Numbered from the stretch's first letter, positions 7,278-17,556 are shown. The stretch: 28,723 bases of DNA from Hydrogenophaga sp. (GCA_021154985.1 JAJNQE010000051.1:1-28723); one strand, 5' to 3'. Translations and numbers: made by a program. The notes: generated by a model not told the origin, from the sequence alone.

Positions 7278-7636
7278 CGGGTGCAATCGGTCAATGTGTA
7301 TCAAAGTGTAGGCAGTTCGCGCCAGCCGTGGGAGAAGTTCGGTCTCGATACACGACGAAGGTGTGAATTTCTTGGGGTTTGCTCTTCGCTCGATGGGTCA
7401 TTTGGACCACACCGCGCATGGCGGTCACGCGCGGCATTCGGCTCATTGCGGCGCCATCAGGCGTATGGAGCAGGCCGGCACCGGGATGTCCTGGTCGGGC
7501 TTTTGGCTTCAACAGCGCTGATCTTGGTCAACGATCATGTGGCAGCGCTTGTCATTCATCAAGCCCCATCGGGGGGAAGTTTGCCCCCAGACTGTACGTT
7601 TGAACATACTGCGTGGGCGGTAGGTCGCGGTGAGAC
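7278..7636. other. 359-bp stretch without a convincing gene
   Basis: This lies between the DUF2726-like gene and the alpha/beta hydrolase, both on the minus strand. A 51-codon minus-strand frame (7291-7446, ATG) exists but has no recognisable motif and overlaps the likely promoter area of the DUF2726-like gene. No clear terminator, tRNA or conserved RNA fold was seen. The base composition looks lower in G+C than the flanking genes. Confidence 0.5.
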
Positions 7637-8458
7637 TCAGTCGACGTTGGCCAAAAAACCGCTAACTTCGGCCAACAGCCGGTCGGGCTGGTCTCGGTGG
7701 GGGCTGTGCCCACAGGACGCCAGTTCAAGGCTGAGGGCATGTGGCACTTCGCGGCGAATGGCTTCCAGCTGTGCCATCGACCCGTACTCGTCCTCCACCC
7801 CCTGCACCAGCAGCAGAGGAGCGGCAATGGCGTGGAGATCCTGGCGGATGTCGAAAGACCGGAACGCTTCGCTGAGCCAGACGTCGTTCCATTGCCAGAA
7901 CGCGTTGTCAACGTCCCGATGGTGGCGCGCCAGCCGTTGTCGCAGGCCGTCAGCGGCGTCGGGCGCGGCTTCAAAAAGTTGTCGGGCCTGATCAATGGCG
8001 TTCAGGGCGACCGCTTCGACAAAAACATGCGGCGCCATGGCGATGCAGGCGGCCACTGGGTGCCTGATGGCGTGCAGCAGGGCAATGGTGGCGCCGTCGG
8101 AATGCCCCACCAACACGGGTTTCGCGATGCCCAGCCGGTCGAACAACTGGGGAAGCACCTCGTTGGCTTCCAGGTGCATGTAGTCGGGTTCGTGTCGGCC
8201 GATGTGCCAGGCACCGCTGCGCCGAGGCGGGCCTCGCACGTCCGCCACGGGATCGGACTGCCCGTAGCCGCGCCGTGAAAACATCCAGCCAGCCCGGTCG
8301 GTGGCGGCGCAGAGTTCGGCGGGCCACAGCCGTCCGCGCTGCCGCCACATGGAAACGCTGCCCAGCCCTTCATGCAAAAACACAAGGGGTGCGCGATCAC
8401 TGGGGCCGGGCAGGTGGGTCAGCTCGATGCCCACGCCTGAAATATCGATGCGGTTCAT
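7637..8458 (-). CDS. Alpha/beta-fold hydrolase
   Basis: The product is 273 aa. It has the alpha/beta hydrolase layout: LVFLHEGLGS (oxyanion region), the nucleophile elbow GHSDGA with Ser120, an acidic residue in the GVEDEYGS segment, and the late His in CGHSPHRD. The lid carries DVDNAFWQWNDVWL. Similar proteins are usually annotated simply as alpha/beta hydrolases related to esterases or MhpC-type C-C hydrolases. The substrate cannot be inferred. The ATG at 8458 is the first good start, and the gene diverges from the EI24 protein with a 69-bp spacer. Confidence 0.85.
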   Translation of the reverse strand: MNRIDISGVGIELTHLPGPSDRAPLVFLHEGLGSVSMWRQRGRLWPAELCAATDRAGWMFSRRGYGQSDPVADVRGPPRRSGAWHIGRHEPDYMHLEANEVLPQLFDRLGIAKPVLVGHSDGATIALLHAIRHPVAACIAMAPHVFVEAVALNAIDQARQLFEAAPDAADGLRQRLARHHRDVDNAFWQWNDVWLSEAFRSFDIRQDLHAIAAPLLLVQGVEDEYGSMAQLEAIRREVPHALSLELASCGHSPHRDQPDRLLAEVSGFLANVD

Positions 8459-8527
8459 GTGTCCGATGCTAAGTGGAGCGCGGACCGCAGCCCAATAGGG
8501 GCCGGAGATTGGCTGTATTCTCGTGCG

Positions 8528-9418
8528 ATGACTTTGCTGTTCGACTCCTTTTGGCGCGCGGTCGCCTACTGTGTTCACCCGCGGGTGATCGCGCTGTCGT
8601 TCCTCCCACTGATCCTCATGGTCGTGCTGTCGTTCGGCCTGGGGTACTTTTTCTGGGAGGGTGCTGTGGCCTCGGTGGGCGCCTGGATGGCGTCGTTTGA
8701 GTTGGTGGAAACCTTGATGGCCTGGATGGAGCAGATCGGCCTGGGCGCCCTGCGCGGCGTGTTCGCGCCGCTGCTGGTGCTGGTGCTGGCTACGCCGGTG
8801 ATCGTGCTGCTGTGCCTGTTGTTGGTGGCGATGTTCATGACGCCCGCCATGGTGGATCTGGTGGGCCAGCGGCGTTTTGCCGGCCTGGAGCGCAAGCACG
8901 GTGGTTCGCTGGTGATCAGTGTGCTGTGGTCGCTGGGCTCCACGTTGCTGGCCGTGGTGGCGCTTGTGATTTCCATGCCGCTGTGGCTGGTGCCGCCCCT
9001 GGTGCTGATCTTGCCGCCCCTGATCTGGGGCTGGCTCACTTACCGCGTTTTTGCGTTTGACGCCCTGGCCGCGCATGCCAGCAGCGACGAGCGCACGGCC
9101 ATCTTGAAAGAACACCGCGGCAGTCTGCTGCTCATGGGTGTGCTCAGCGGTTATCTCGGCGCCGCGCCGAGCCTGCTGTGGGCATCGGGTGCCATGTTCA
9201 TTGCCATGGCGCCTTTGTTGGTGCCGCTGGCCATCTGGATCTACACGCTGGTGTTTGCGTTCGCTTCGCTCTGGTTTGCCCACTACGCCCTGACCGCCTT
9301 GCAGCGCATGCGCGCGGTGGTGCCGGTGGAGGTGCTGGATGCCGATCCGGCACGCTTGCGCCCAGCCGACGCCGTGCAAGATCCCCAGCGGTTGAACGGA
9401 CCGGAGAGCACCCCATGA
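8528..9418 (+). CDS. EI24-domain (CysZ-like) inner membrane protein
   Basis: The product is 296 aa with about six hydrophobic helices and the EI24 fold pattern: an N-terminal FDSFWRAVAYCVHPRVIALSFLP-like entry, a paired-helix core, and a YRVFAFDALAAHAS loop. The fold is shared with the sulfate transporter CysZ, but no cys genes lie nearby and sulfate transport is not implied. The ATG at 8528 follows a short leader. The stop overlaps the start of the CinA gene (ATGA), so the two are translationally coupled. The C-terminal 30 residues are charged and probably cytoplasmic. Confidence 0.82.
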   Translation: MTLLFDSFWRAVAYCVHPRVIALSFLPLILMVVLSFGLGYFFWEGAVASVGAWMASFELVETLMAWMEQIGLGALRGVFAPLLVLVLATPVIVLLCLLLVAMFMTPAMVDLVGQRRFAGLERKHGGSLVISVLWSLGSTLLAVVALVISMPLWLVPPLVLILPPLIWGWLTYRVFAFDALAAHASSDERTAILKEHRGSLLLMGVLSGYLGAAPSLLWASGAMFIAMAPLLVPLAIWIYTLVFAFASLWFAHYALTALQRMRAVVPVEVLDADPARLRPADAVQDPQRLNGPESTP

Positions 9419-10230
9419 CGACTGCGATCGGCCTGATCATCATTGGCGACGAGATCCTCTCGGGCAAACGCGCGGACAAGCACCTGCCCAAGGTCATCGA
9501 ACTGCTCAGCGCACGGGGCATGTCCCTTTCGTGGGCGCGCTTCGTGGGTGACAACCGACAGAGCATCACCGCCAACCTGCGGGATGCGTTCGCACAACCC
9601 GGCATCGTCTTTTCGTGCGGCGGTATCGGCGCCACACCCGACGACCACACCCGCCAGTGCGCTGCCGCCGCGCTGGGGGTGGAGCTTGAACTGCACCCCG
9701 AGGCGAAGTTGTTGATCGAGTCGCGCATGCGCGACGTGGCGGCAGAGCAGGGCCAGGTGTTCGATCCACAGCGCCCGGACAACGTGCACCGCTACAACAT
9801 GGGCGTGTTCCCCGCGGGCGCCAGCATCATCCAGAACCCGTACAACAAGATTCCGGGCTTCAGCTGCATCGGCAGCGGTGGGGGGCAGGTGCACTTCGTG
9901 CCGGGCTTCCCCGTGATGGCGTGGCCCATGATCGAGTGGGTGCTCGACCACACTTGTGCCCACCTGCACCGCCGGGGCAGCTGGCTGGAGCGCTCCGTGA
10001 TCGTGATGGGTGCCATGGAAGCCGCCCTGACGCCGCTGATGGAGCAGGTCGAGCGAGACTTTGCGGTGAAGGTGTTCAGTCTGCCCAGCGTGGACCACCC
10101 GGAATACGGGCGCCACATCGAGTTGGGCGTCAAGGGCGCAGCGGACGCCGTCGGCGAGGCCTTCGCGGGCTTGCTCGCAGGGCTGCATCAAAGCGGCGCT
10201 GTGCTGGGCCCTGAAATGGTGCGAAGCTAG
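9415..10230 (+). CDS. CinA N-terminal-type molybdopterin-binding-fold protein
   Basis: The product is 271 aa. It begins with the MoaB/MogA/CinA-type fold: IGLIIIGDEILSGKRADKH, then FSCGGIGATPDDHTR, the GGIG-x-T-x-DD motif of this superfamily. Only the N-terminal domain is present; the C-terminal nicotinamide-nucleotide amidase domain of full CinA is absent, as in many proteobacterial stand-alone copies. These are annotated as competence/damage-inducible protein A homologues. The known activity of the domain in some relatives is ADP-ribose pyrophosphatase; whether it applies here is unknown. The start overlaps the EI24 gene stop. Confidence 0.85.
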   Translation: MTTAIGLIIIGDEILSGKRADKHLPKVIELLSARGMSLSWARFVGDNRQSITANLRDAFAQPGIVFSCGGIGATPDDHTRQCAAAALGVELELHPEAKLLIESRMRDVAAEQGQVFDPQRPDNVHRYNMGVFPAGASIIQNPYNKIPGFSCIGSGGGQVHFVPGFPVMAWPMIEWVLDHTCAHLHRRGSWLERSVIVMGAMEAALTPLMEQVERDFAVKVFSLPSVDHPEYGRHIELGVKGAADAVGEAFAGLLAGLHQSGAVLGPEMVRS

Positions 10231-10242
10231 TTTGCCCAAATG

Positions 10243-10278
10243 TGGTGCACCAGAGGATGATTGCACCAATTAAGTGCA
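10243..10278. promoter_or_regulatory. NtrC-type binding sites upstream of glnA
   Basis: TGCACCAATTAAGTGCA at 10262-10278 matches the TGCACCA-N3-TGGTGCA NtrC consensus with two mismatches, both in the right half. Just upstream TGGTGCACCA (10243-10252) holds two overlapping half-sites. Together they resemble the paired enhancer sites of enterobacterial glnA. The ntrBC genes lie a few kb downstream. Confidence 0.65.
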
Positions 10279-10353
10279 TTGATCCCGTCTGTCGGTTTCG
10301 CAGGTTGGTTGAGGCCTGAAAACCACCCGCCGGCGCTGGCTTGTGAACCTTTG

Positions 10354-10368
10354 TGGCGCATGGCCTGC
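10354..10368 (+). promoter_or_regulatory. Sigma-54 promoter candidate 1 of glnA
   Basis: TGGCGCATGGCCTGC has the -24 GG and -12 GC with correct spacing. Its predicted start near 10380 puts the NtrC-like sites about 110-130 bp upstream, close to the classical glnA geometry. Confidence 0.45.
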
Positions 10369-10427
10369 GCCATAATCGCCGTGCGTTTGAAGAGGGCTGC
10401 CCCGTTCAGGTGAACCTGGGTGGTGTT

Positions 10428-10443
10428 TGGCACAGATACTGCT
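10428..10443 (+). promoter_or_regulatory. Sigma-54 promoter candidate 2 of glnA
   Basis: TGGCACAGATACTGCT has a perfect TGGCAC -24 element and a TGCT -12 element at the required spacing. The predicted start is near 10454, about 42 bases before the glnA ATG. It is a better motif match than the candidate at 10354, but the NtrC-like sites would be about 185-205 bp upstream. Confidence 0.5.
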
Positions 10444-10495
10444 TCATTCCCAAGTCGATTTTTACTTTCCACTCACCCAGCTACAGGAGTATTTG

Positions 10496-11911
10496 ATGGC
10501 CAAGACCGTCGCAGACGTGATGCAGATGGTGAAGGACAACGACGTCAAGTTCGTTGACTTCCGTTTCACCGACACCCGGGGCAAAGAGCAGCACGTCACC
10601 GTGCCCGTGTCCCACTTCGACGAAGACAAGGTCACCTCGGGCCATGCGTTTGACGGCTCGTCGGTGGCCGGCTGGAAAGGCATTGAAGCCTCGGACATGC
10701 AGCTCATGCCCGACGCCAACACCGCCAACATCGACCCCTTCTTTGAAGAGACCACGCTGTTCCTGCAGTGCGACGTGATCGAGCCGGGTGACGGCAAGGC
10801 CTACGACCGCGATCCGCGTTCCATCGCCAAGCGCGCCGAGGCCTACCTCAAGGCCTCCGGCCTGGGCGACACCGCCTACTTCGGACCAGAGCCCGAGTTC
10901 TTCATCTTCGACGGCGTGCGCTGGAGCAACGAACCCGGTCGCGTGATGTGCGAGATCGAGGAATACGAAGCGCCCTGGAACAGCGGCGCCAAGCTCGAAG
11001 GCGGCAACCGCGGCCACCGCCCCACCGTCAAGGGCGGCTACTTCCCCGTGCCCCCGGTCGACAGCACGCAAGACATGCGCGCCGAGATGTCGCTGATCCT
11101 CGAATCGCTGGGCATCCCTGTGGAGGTGTTCCACCACGAAGTGGCGGGCGCTGGCCAGAACGAAATCGGCACCAAGTTCAGCACGCTGGTTGAGCGCGCC
11201 GACTGGACGCAGGTCCTGAAATACGTGGTGTGGAACGTGGCCAATGCCTACGGCAAGACCGCGACCTTCATGCCCAAGCCTTACGCTGGTGACAACGGTT
11301 CCGGCATGCACGTGCACCAGTCGATCTGGAAAGACGGCAAGAACCTGTTCGCGGGTGACGGCTACGCCGGCCTGAGCGATTTCGCCCTGTACTACATCGG
11401 CGGCATCATCAAGCACGCACGCGCGCTCAACGCCATCACGAACCCCGGCACCAACTCGTACAAGCGCCTGGTGCCTGGCTTTGAAGCCCCGGTGAAGCTG
11501 GCCTACTCGGCCCGCAACCGCTCGGCTTCGATCCGCATTCCGTACGTGGCGAATCCCAAGGGCCGCCGCATCGAGGCGCGTTTCCCCGATCCATCGGCCA
11601 ACCCCTACCTGTGCTTCTCGGCCCTGATGATGGCCGGTCTGGACGGCGTGGAAAACAAGATCCACCCGGGCGAAGCCGCCACCAAGGATCTGTACCACCT
11701 GCCGCCGGAAGAGGACAAGTTGGTGCCCACCGTGTGCCACAGCCTCGACCAGGCGCTGGAGTACCTCGACAAGGACCGCAGCTTCCTGACCAAGGGTGGC
11801 GTGTTCACCGATTCCATGCTCGATGCCTACATCGAACTGAAAATGGGCGAAGTCACACGTTTCCGCATGGCACCGCACCCCGTGGAATTCGACATGTACT
11901 ACAGCCTGTGA
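10496..11911 (+). CDS. glnA: Glutamine synthetase, type I
   Basis: The product is 471 aa, the normal length of GSI-beta. It catalyses ATP-dependent glutamate plus ammonia to glutamine in the cytoplasm, as a dodecamer. Visible signatures are the beta-grasp with FDGSSVAGWKGI (about 52-63), YFGPEPEFFIFD (128-139), NGSGMHVHQS (267-276), and NRSASIRIPY (341-350). The adenylylation loop DLYHLPPEE carries Tyr400, so activity is probably controlled by GlnE. The ATG at 10496 follows AGGAG at the proper distance. The upstream region carries sigma-54 and NtrC-type signals, and ntrB-ntrC lie downstream, as expected for nitrogen-status control. Confidence 0.98.
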   Translation: MAKTVADVMQMVKDNDVKFVDFRFTDTRGKEQHVTVPVSHFDEDKVTSGHAFDGSSVAGWKGIEASDMQLMPDANTANIDPFFEETTLFLQCDVIEPGDGKAYDRDPRSIAKRAEAYLKASGLGDTAYFGPEPEFFIFDGVRWSNEPGRVMCEIEEYEAPWNSGAKLEGGNRGHRPTVKGGYFPVPPVDSTQDMRAEMSLILESLGIPVEVFHHEVAGAGQNEIGTKFSTLVERADWTQVLKYVVWNVANAYGKTATFMPKPYAGDNGSGMHVHQSIWKDGKNLFAGDGYAGLSDFALYYIGGIIKHARALNAITNPGTNSYKRLVPGFEAPVKLAYSARNRSASIRIPYVANPKGRRIEARFPDPSANPYLCFSALMMAGLDGVENKIHPGEAATKDLYHLPPEEDKLVPTVCHSLDQALEYLDKDRSFLTKGGVFTDSMLDAYIELKMGEVTRFRMAPHPVEFDMYYSL

Positions 11912-11948
11912 TGTCGGGCCCGGCGTGCCCGGGCTTGCTTGCAGACGA

Positions 11949-11978
11949 GGGACGGCGCGAGCCGTCCCTTTTTGTTTT
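11949..11978 (+). terminator. Rho-independent terminator of glnA
   Basis: A perfect stem GGGACGGC/GCCGTCCC with a GCGA tetraloop (11949-11968) is followed by TTTTTGTTTT. It separates glnA from the downstream DUF4124-ntrBC unit, so ntrBC either rely on read-through or on their own promoter. Confidence 0.9.
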
Positions 11979-12100
11979 GGAGCGACATCTGGCCCTGTGA
12001 ACGGGGTCGGCGGCGGCACTTTTCCAAGGGTTTTCCGTCATACTGATTTGCGATGAACGGCGCAGTCCTGCCGTGTCGACCCAACGGAGACCTCGTGCCC

Positions 12101-12622
12101 ATGTCCCCCCTGCATTTCTCTTGTGTTCCCGGCCTCGTCGCAGGCGCCGTGCTGTTGTGCAGCTTGCCCGCGCAGGCGCAGGAGCGCATCTACCGCTGCG
12201 GCAACGAGTACACCAACAACGCCCAGGTGGCCAAGAGCCGCAACTGCACGCCCATGGAAGGCGGCAATATCACCATCGTCGAGGGCACCAAGCCCGCGCC
12301 CGCAGCGCGCAGCACGCCCGCCGCGACGCCGCGCAGTGGCAACGACCGCATCGACCCCGCCGCCCAGCGTGCGCGCGACAGCGATGCCAAGGCGATCCTG
12401 GAGTCCGAGCTGCGCAAGGCCGAAGAGCGGCTGGCGCAGGCGCGCAAGGAGTACGCCAACGGCGAACCCGAGAAGCAGGGCATCGAGTCGCGCAACTACC
12501 AGCGTTACCTCGACCGCGTGGCCGAGCTCAAGGCCGCGGTGGCGCGCGCCGAGAGCGACGTGGCCGGCCTGCAGCGGGAGCTGGGTCGCCTGCCCACGCC
12601 ATCGGGCAGTGCCGCAAGATGA
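12101..12622 (+). CDS. DUF4124-domain envelope protein
   Basis: The product is 173 aa from the ATG at 12101 (a GTG at 12095 and an ATG at 12053 are also in frame). An N-terminal signal peptide ends near AQAQ. The DUF4124-like motif IYRCGNEYTNNA and a nearby NCTPMEGG cysteine segment follow. A Pro/Ala linker and a charged, probably coiled-coil C-terminal half (ESELRKAEERLAQARKEYANG onwards) complete it. Function is unknown; the protein is probably periplasmic. Its stop overlaps the ntrB start (ATGA), so its translation is coupled to the nitrogen sensor kinase, though no link to nitrogen control is established. Confidence 0.82.
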   Translation: MSPLHFSCVPGLVAGAVLLCSLPAQAQERIYRCGNEYTNNAQVAKSRNCTPMEGGNITIVEGTKPAPAARSTPAATPRSGNDRIDPAAQRARDSDAKAILESELRKAEERLAQARKEYANGEPEKQGIESRNYQRYLDRVAELKAAVARAESDVAGLQRELGRLPTPSGSAAR

Positions 12623-13767
12623 GCGGCTTGAAAAAAACCGCACTCCCTTCCCTCATGAAACGTCGGGCGCCCTCGGAAACGGTGGGCCCAGGCGGCGCGA
12701 AGCGGCCCGCCGCCACGCCAGGGCGTTTCCAGTCGCTGGACATGCTGGCCACCTTGGTGGCCGTGGTCGACGCCGACGGCCATGTGCTCTACGCCAACGC
12801 GGCGCTGGAAGATGCGCTGGGCACCTCGCGGCGCAGCATTGCCAACACCTTGTTTCAAGACTGCTTCACCGAGCCCGCCTTGCTGGAGAGCGCGCTCAGC
12901 GGCGCCCGCGGCAACGAGTTTGCCGCGCTGCGTTACGACGCCTGGCTCAAACGCGTGAGCCACGAGGCCTTGCCGGTGCATGTGGTGGTCGCGCAGACCG
13001 AGAGCAAGGGCGAGGTGGTGGTGGAGCTGCTGCCGCTGGAGCAGCAGGCCCGGCAGGAACGCGAGGAGCGCCTGATCGACCAGGCTCAGGCCAACAAGGA
13101 ACTCATCCGCAACCTCGCGCATGAAATCAAGAATCCGTTGGGCGGCATTCGTGGCGCGGCGCAGCTGTTGCAGATGGAGCTGGACTCGCGCGAGCTCATT
13201 GAATACACGCAGGTCATCATTCACGAGGCGGACCGGCTGCAGTCGCTGGTGGACCGCTTGCTCGCGCCACACCGCCGCCCGCACGTGGTGGGCGACGTGA
13301 ACATTCATGAGGTCTGCGAGCGCGTGCGCTCGTTGATCTTGGCCGAGTTCCCCAAGGGCCTGCGCGTCGTGCGCGACTACGACGCCTCCATCCCCGAATT
13401 CCGCGGCGACCGCGAGCAGCTCATTCAGGCCGTGCTCAACATCGCGCACAACGCCGCGCAGGCGCTGGCCGAACGCATCGCAGCGGGCGACGCGCAAATC
13501 GTCTTCAAGACCCGCGTGGGCCGGCAGGTGACCTTTGGCAAACAGCGTTACCGGCTGGCATTGGAATTGCATGTCATCGACAACGGGCCTGGCGTTCCAG
13601 ACTCGATCAAGGACCGCATCTTTTTCCCGCTCGTGTCGGGACGCGATGGCGGCTCCGGCCTGGGGCTCACGCTGGCGCAAACCTTTGTCCAGCAGCACCA
13701 CGGTTTGATCGAGTGCGAGAGCGCGCCGGGATACACAGACTTCAAACTGTTGATCCCCTTGCCCTAG
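12619..13767 (+). CDS. ntrB: Nitrogen regulation sensor kinase NtrB
   Basis: The product is 382 aa. A PAS domain (about 38-130; MLATLVAVVDADGHVLYANAALE) is followed by the H-box NLAHEIKNPLGGIRGAAQLL, with phospho-accepting His168. The N-box NIAHNAAQAL and the G-boxes DNGPGVPDSIKDRIFFPLVSG and GSGLGLTLAQ complete the ATPase domain. NtrB phosphorylates and dephosphorylates NtrC under PII control in response to nitrogen status. No transmembrane segment is present, as is typical. The start taken is the ATG at 12619, overlapping the DUF4124 stop; an ATG at 12655 is also possible, since the first 35 residues are basic and poorly conserved. ntrC follows 51 bases downstream. Confidence 0.95.
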   Translation: MSGLKKTALPSLMKRRAPSETVGPGGAKRPAATPGRFQSLDMLATLVAVVDADGHVLYANAALEDALGTSRRSIANTLFQDCFTEPALLESALSGARGNEFAALRYDAWLKRVSHEALPVHVVVAQTESKGEVVVELLPLEQQARQEREERLIDQAQANKELIRNLAHEIKNPLGGIRGAAQLLQMELDSRELIEYTQVIIHEADRLQSLVDRLLAPHRRPHVVGDVNIHEVCERVRSLILAEFPKGLRVVRDYDASIPEFRGDREQLIQAVLNIAHNAAQALAERIAAGDAQIVFKTRVGRQVTFGKQRYRLALELHVIDNGPGVPDSIKDRIFFPLVSGRDGGSGLGLTLAQTFVQQHHGLIECESAPGYTDFKLLIPLP

Positions 13768-13818
13768 AACCGACAAACCACCGCCGAGCGCTGCGCCACA
13801 AGAAGGGACGACCAACAC

Positions 13819-15352
<1,534 letters not shown>

Positions 15353-15366
<14 letters not shown>

Positions 15367-16129
15367 CCACCACCGGCGTGTGGTCGCTGGGCTGCGGGTT
15401 CTTGCGCGGTGCGCGGTCGATGGTGCAGGCCTTCACGCTGCCGCGCAGCGCCTCGCTCACCAGAATGTGGTCGATGCGCAACCCGCGGTTTTTCTGGAAG
15501 CCCAGCATGCGGTAGTCCCACCACGAGTAGCTTTTGTCGGGCTGCTCGAACATGCGGTAAGCGTCGGTCAGGCCCAGTGCCAGCAGCGCCTGGAAGTGCG
15601 CGCGCTCTTCTACCGTGTGGTGAATGGTGTCTTTCAGACCCACTGGGTCGTACGAATCCCGGTCTTCGGGCGCCACGTTGAAGTCACCCACCAGCACCAG
15701 CCGGGGATGGGCCTGCAGCTCGTCTGCGATCCAGCGGTGCAGCGCGGCCAGCCACTGCAGCTTGTAGGCGAACTTCTCGCTGCTGGGCTCCTGACCGTTG
15801 ACGAAGTAACAGTTGATCAGGCGCAGCGGTCCTTCGGGTGTGTCCAGCGTGGCCGCGATCACGCGGGCCTGTTCGTCGCTGTGGCCAGGGATGTTGCGCA
15901 CCACATCGCGCACGGGACTGCGGCTCACAATCGCCACACCGTTGTAGGTCTTCTGGCCAAACGCGGCGGCGTGGTAGCCGATCTCCTTCAGGGCATCAAA
16001 GGGAAACTTTTCGTCCACCATCTTGAGCTCTTGCAAGCCCAGGGCGTCGACGGGATTTGCAGCCAGCCAGTCGAGCACCTGGGGCAGGCGCACGGTGAGG
16101 GAGTTGATGTTCCAGGTGGCGATTTGCAT
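15353..16129 (-). CDS. xth: Exodeoxyribonuclease III
   Basis: The product is 258 aa, the standard length. Visible endonuclease/exonuclease/phosphatase motifs are the N-terminal ATWNINS, metal ligand Glu34 in LQELK, GDFNVAPEDRD (Asp149, Asn151), and the C-terminal SDHTPV with catalytic His250. It repairs abasic sites and removes 3' blocking groups in base-excision repair. It is the last gene of a seven-gene minus-strand unit, following folA by 4 bases. Its last codons overlap the ntrC 3' end on the other strand, with no space for a terminator between them. Confidence 0.95.
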
Positions 16130-16133
16130 GGCT

Positions 16134-16646
16134 TCAACGATCTTGGGTGTAGGTGACGAAAGCGAACGGCAGGCCGCTGGCAGCGGTGTGGGTTTCGCGC
16201 GCGGTCTCGCGCCAGGCGGGGCCGAACACGGGTGCGAAGGCATCGCCTTCGAAGTCCTGCGCGATCTCGGTGACCACCGCCGTGTCGGCCAGGTCCAGCG
16301 CAGCGGCGTAAATCTGCGCGCCGCCGATCACCCAGGCATCGGCACCCGGCGGGCACAGTGCCACGGCGTCATCCATCGAGCCTGCGCGCAAGGCGCCATC
16401 GGCTTGCCATTGCGCATCGCGCGTGACCACGATGTTGAGCCGGCCCGGCAGCGGCCGGAATTTCGCCGGCAGTGAATCCCAGGTCTTGCGACCCATGATC
16501 ACCGGGCAGCCCAGGGTGGTGCGTTTGAAGTGCGCCATGTCTTCCGGCAGATGCCAGGGCAGGGCGTTGTCGCGCCCGATCACGCCGTTGGCGGCGCGCG
16601 CAAAGATCAGGTGGAGGCGGGGGCTGGACGGGGTGGGTGCGGGCAT
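16134..16646 (-). CDS. folA: Dihydrofolate reductase
   Basis: The product is 170 aa. It reduces dihydrofolate to tetrahydrofolate with NADPH, needed to recycle the folate consumed by ThyA. The signature ANGVIGRDNALPWHLPEDMAHFK carries the substrate-binding Asp36. NADPH-contact segments PVIMGRKTW and WVIGGAQIY follow. The ATG at 16646 gives a short extra N-terminus of about ten Pro/Ser-rich residues before the first beta strand. It lies 4 bases after the EamA gene stop and 4 bases before the xth start, and is separated from thyA only by the transporter. Confidence 0.96.
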   Translation of the reverse strand: MPAPTPSSPRLHLIFARAANGVIGRDNALPWHLPEDMAHFKRTTLGCPVIMGRKTWDSLPAKFRPLPGRLNIVVTRDAQWQADGALRAGSMDDAVALCPPGADAWVIGGAQIYAAALDLADTAVVTEIAQDFEGDAFAPVFGPAWRETARETHTAASGLPFAFVTYTQDR

Positions 16647-16650
16647 GCCG

Positions 16651-17556
16651 CTATTGTGCCGCCGGCCCCGGGGCTGGCCGACTGGATCGCGGCGGCAGCA
16701 GCACGCTGGCGATCGCCATCATCACGAAGCCGATGGCCACCCAGTCCTGCCAGTGAGGCACTTCACCCACGATGAGGGTGGCACTCAGCGTGCCCACCAG
16801 CGGGATCGCCATGATGCTCATGGCGCTGGTGGCCGGTGGCAGGTCGCGGGCCATGCCGAACCAGATCAGCTGCGCCACGCCGTAGTTGACGAACACACCG
16901 TACAGCAGGCTGATCCACATGGGAATAGAGAAGCCTGCGGGGCTGGGCAGCGGTTCCAGCACGAGCGCCAGTGCCCACACCACCACGCTTCCGAGCAGCA
17001 GCATCCACACCGTGACCACCATGGGGGAGAGCGTGAACTGCGCGCGGCGAAACATCAGCGTGCCCAGGCCCCAGCAGAACGCCGCACCCAGCATCCACGC
17101 AATGCCCACCGGCCGTCCGCTCAGGCTTTGCAGCTCGTGCCACAGCAGCAGGCCAATGGCGATGCCTGCGCACACCACCGCCATGCGCACGCGCGGTGTG
17201 ATGCGCTCGCCAAAGAAGGCCGCGCCGATCAGCACGGTGAAGATCGGCATGGTGAAACCGAGGATGGCGGCCCGACCCGACGCCAGCTCTTTCACGCCAA
17301 AGATGGACAGCGTGTGCCAGCCCAGCACGTTGGGCAGGCCCAGCCAGGCGATGGTGGCCCACTCGGCACGCGCCGGCCACATGCGCTCGCCGCGACGGGC
17401 GACGTACGCAAACAGCCACAGCGCGCCCAACAGCATGGTGCTGGCGCGGAAGTACAGGGGCGATAGCTCCTGCAGCGAGAGCTTCATCATGGGCCAGTTG
17501 ACGCCCCACATGAGCGTGAGCGCCAGCAGCGCCCACAGTTGGCGGCGGTTGATCAC
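16651..17556 (-). CDS. EamA/DMT-family inner membrane transporter
   Basis: The product is 301 aa with ten predicted hydrophobic helices in two EamA repeats (about 5-135 and 150-290), the drug/metabolite transporter fold. Members export amino acids, nucleosides or drugs; the substrate is unknown here. The start taken is GTG at 17556, giving INRRQLWALLALTLMWGVNW, which agrees with the family N-terminus, although the ribosome site is weak. It sits between thyA and folA in the same operon (18 bases after thyA, 4 before folA). That placement is not typical of the widely known thyA-folA pair. Confidence 0.9.
   Translation of the reverse strand: MINRRQLWALLALTLMWGVNWPMMKLSLQELSPLYFRASTMLLGALWLFAYVARRGERMWPARAEWATIAWLGLPNVLGWHTLSIFGVKELASGRAAILGFTMPIFTVLIGAAFFGERITPRVRMAVVCAGIAIGLLLWHELQSLSGRPVGIAWMLGAAFCWGLGTLMFRRAQFTLSPMVVTVWMLLLGSVVVWALALVLEPLPSPAGFSIPMWISLLYGVFVNYGVAQLIWFGMARDLPPATSAMSIMAIPLVGTLSATLIVGEVPHWQDWVAIGFVMMAIASVLLPPRSSRPAPGPAAQ

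Noticed and set aside
7291..7446. Small minus-strand frame of 51 codons
   Set aside because: No motif, no convincing ribosome site, and it runs into the probable promoter of the next gene. Kept only as a possibility within the gene-free stretch.
8528..9418. Calling the EI24 protein CysZ (sulfate permease)
   Set aside because: Only the fold pattern is shared; no sulfur-assimilation genes are adjacent, and the family has other members.
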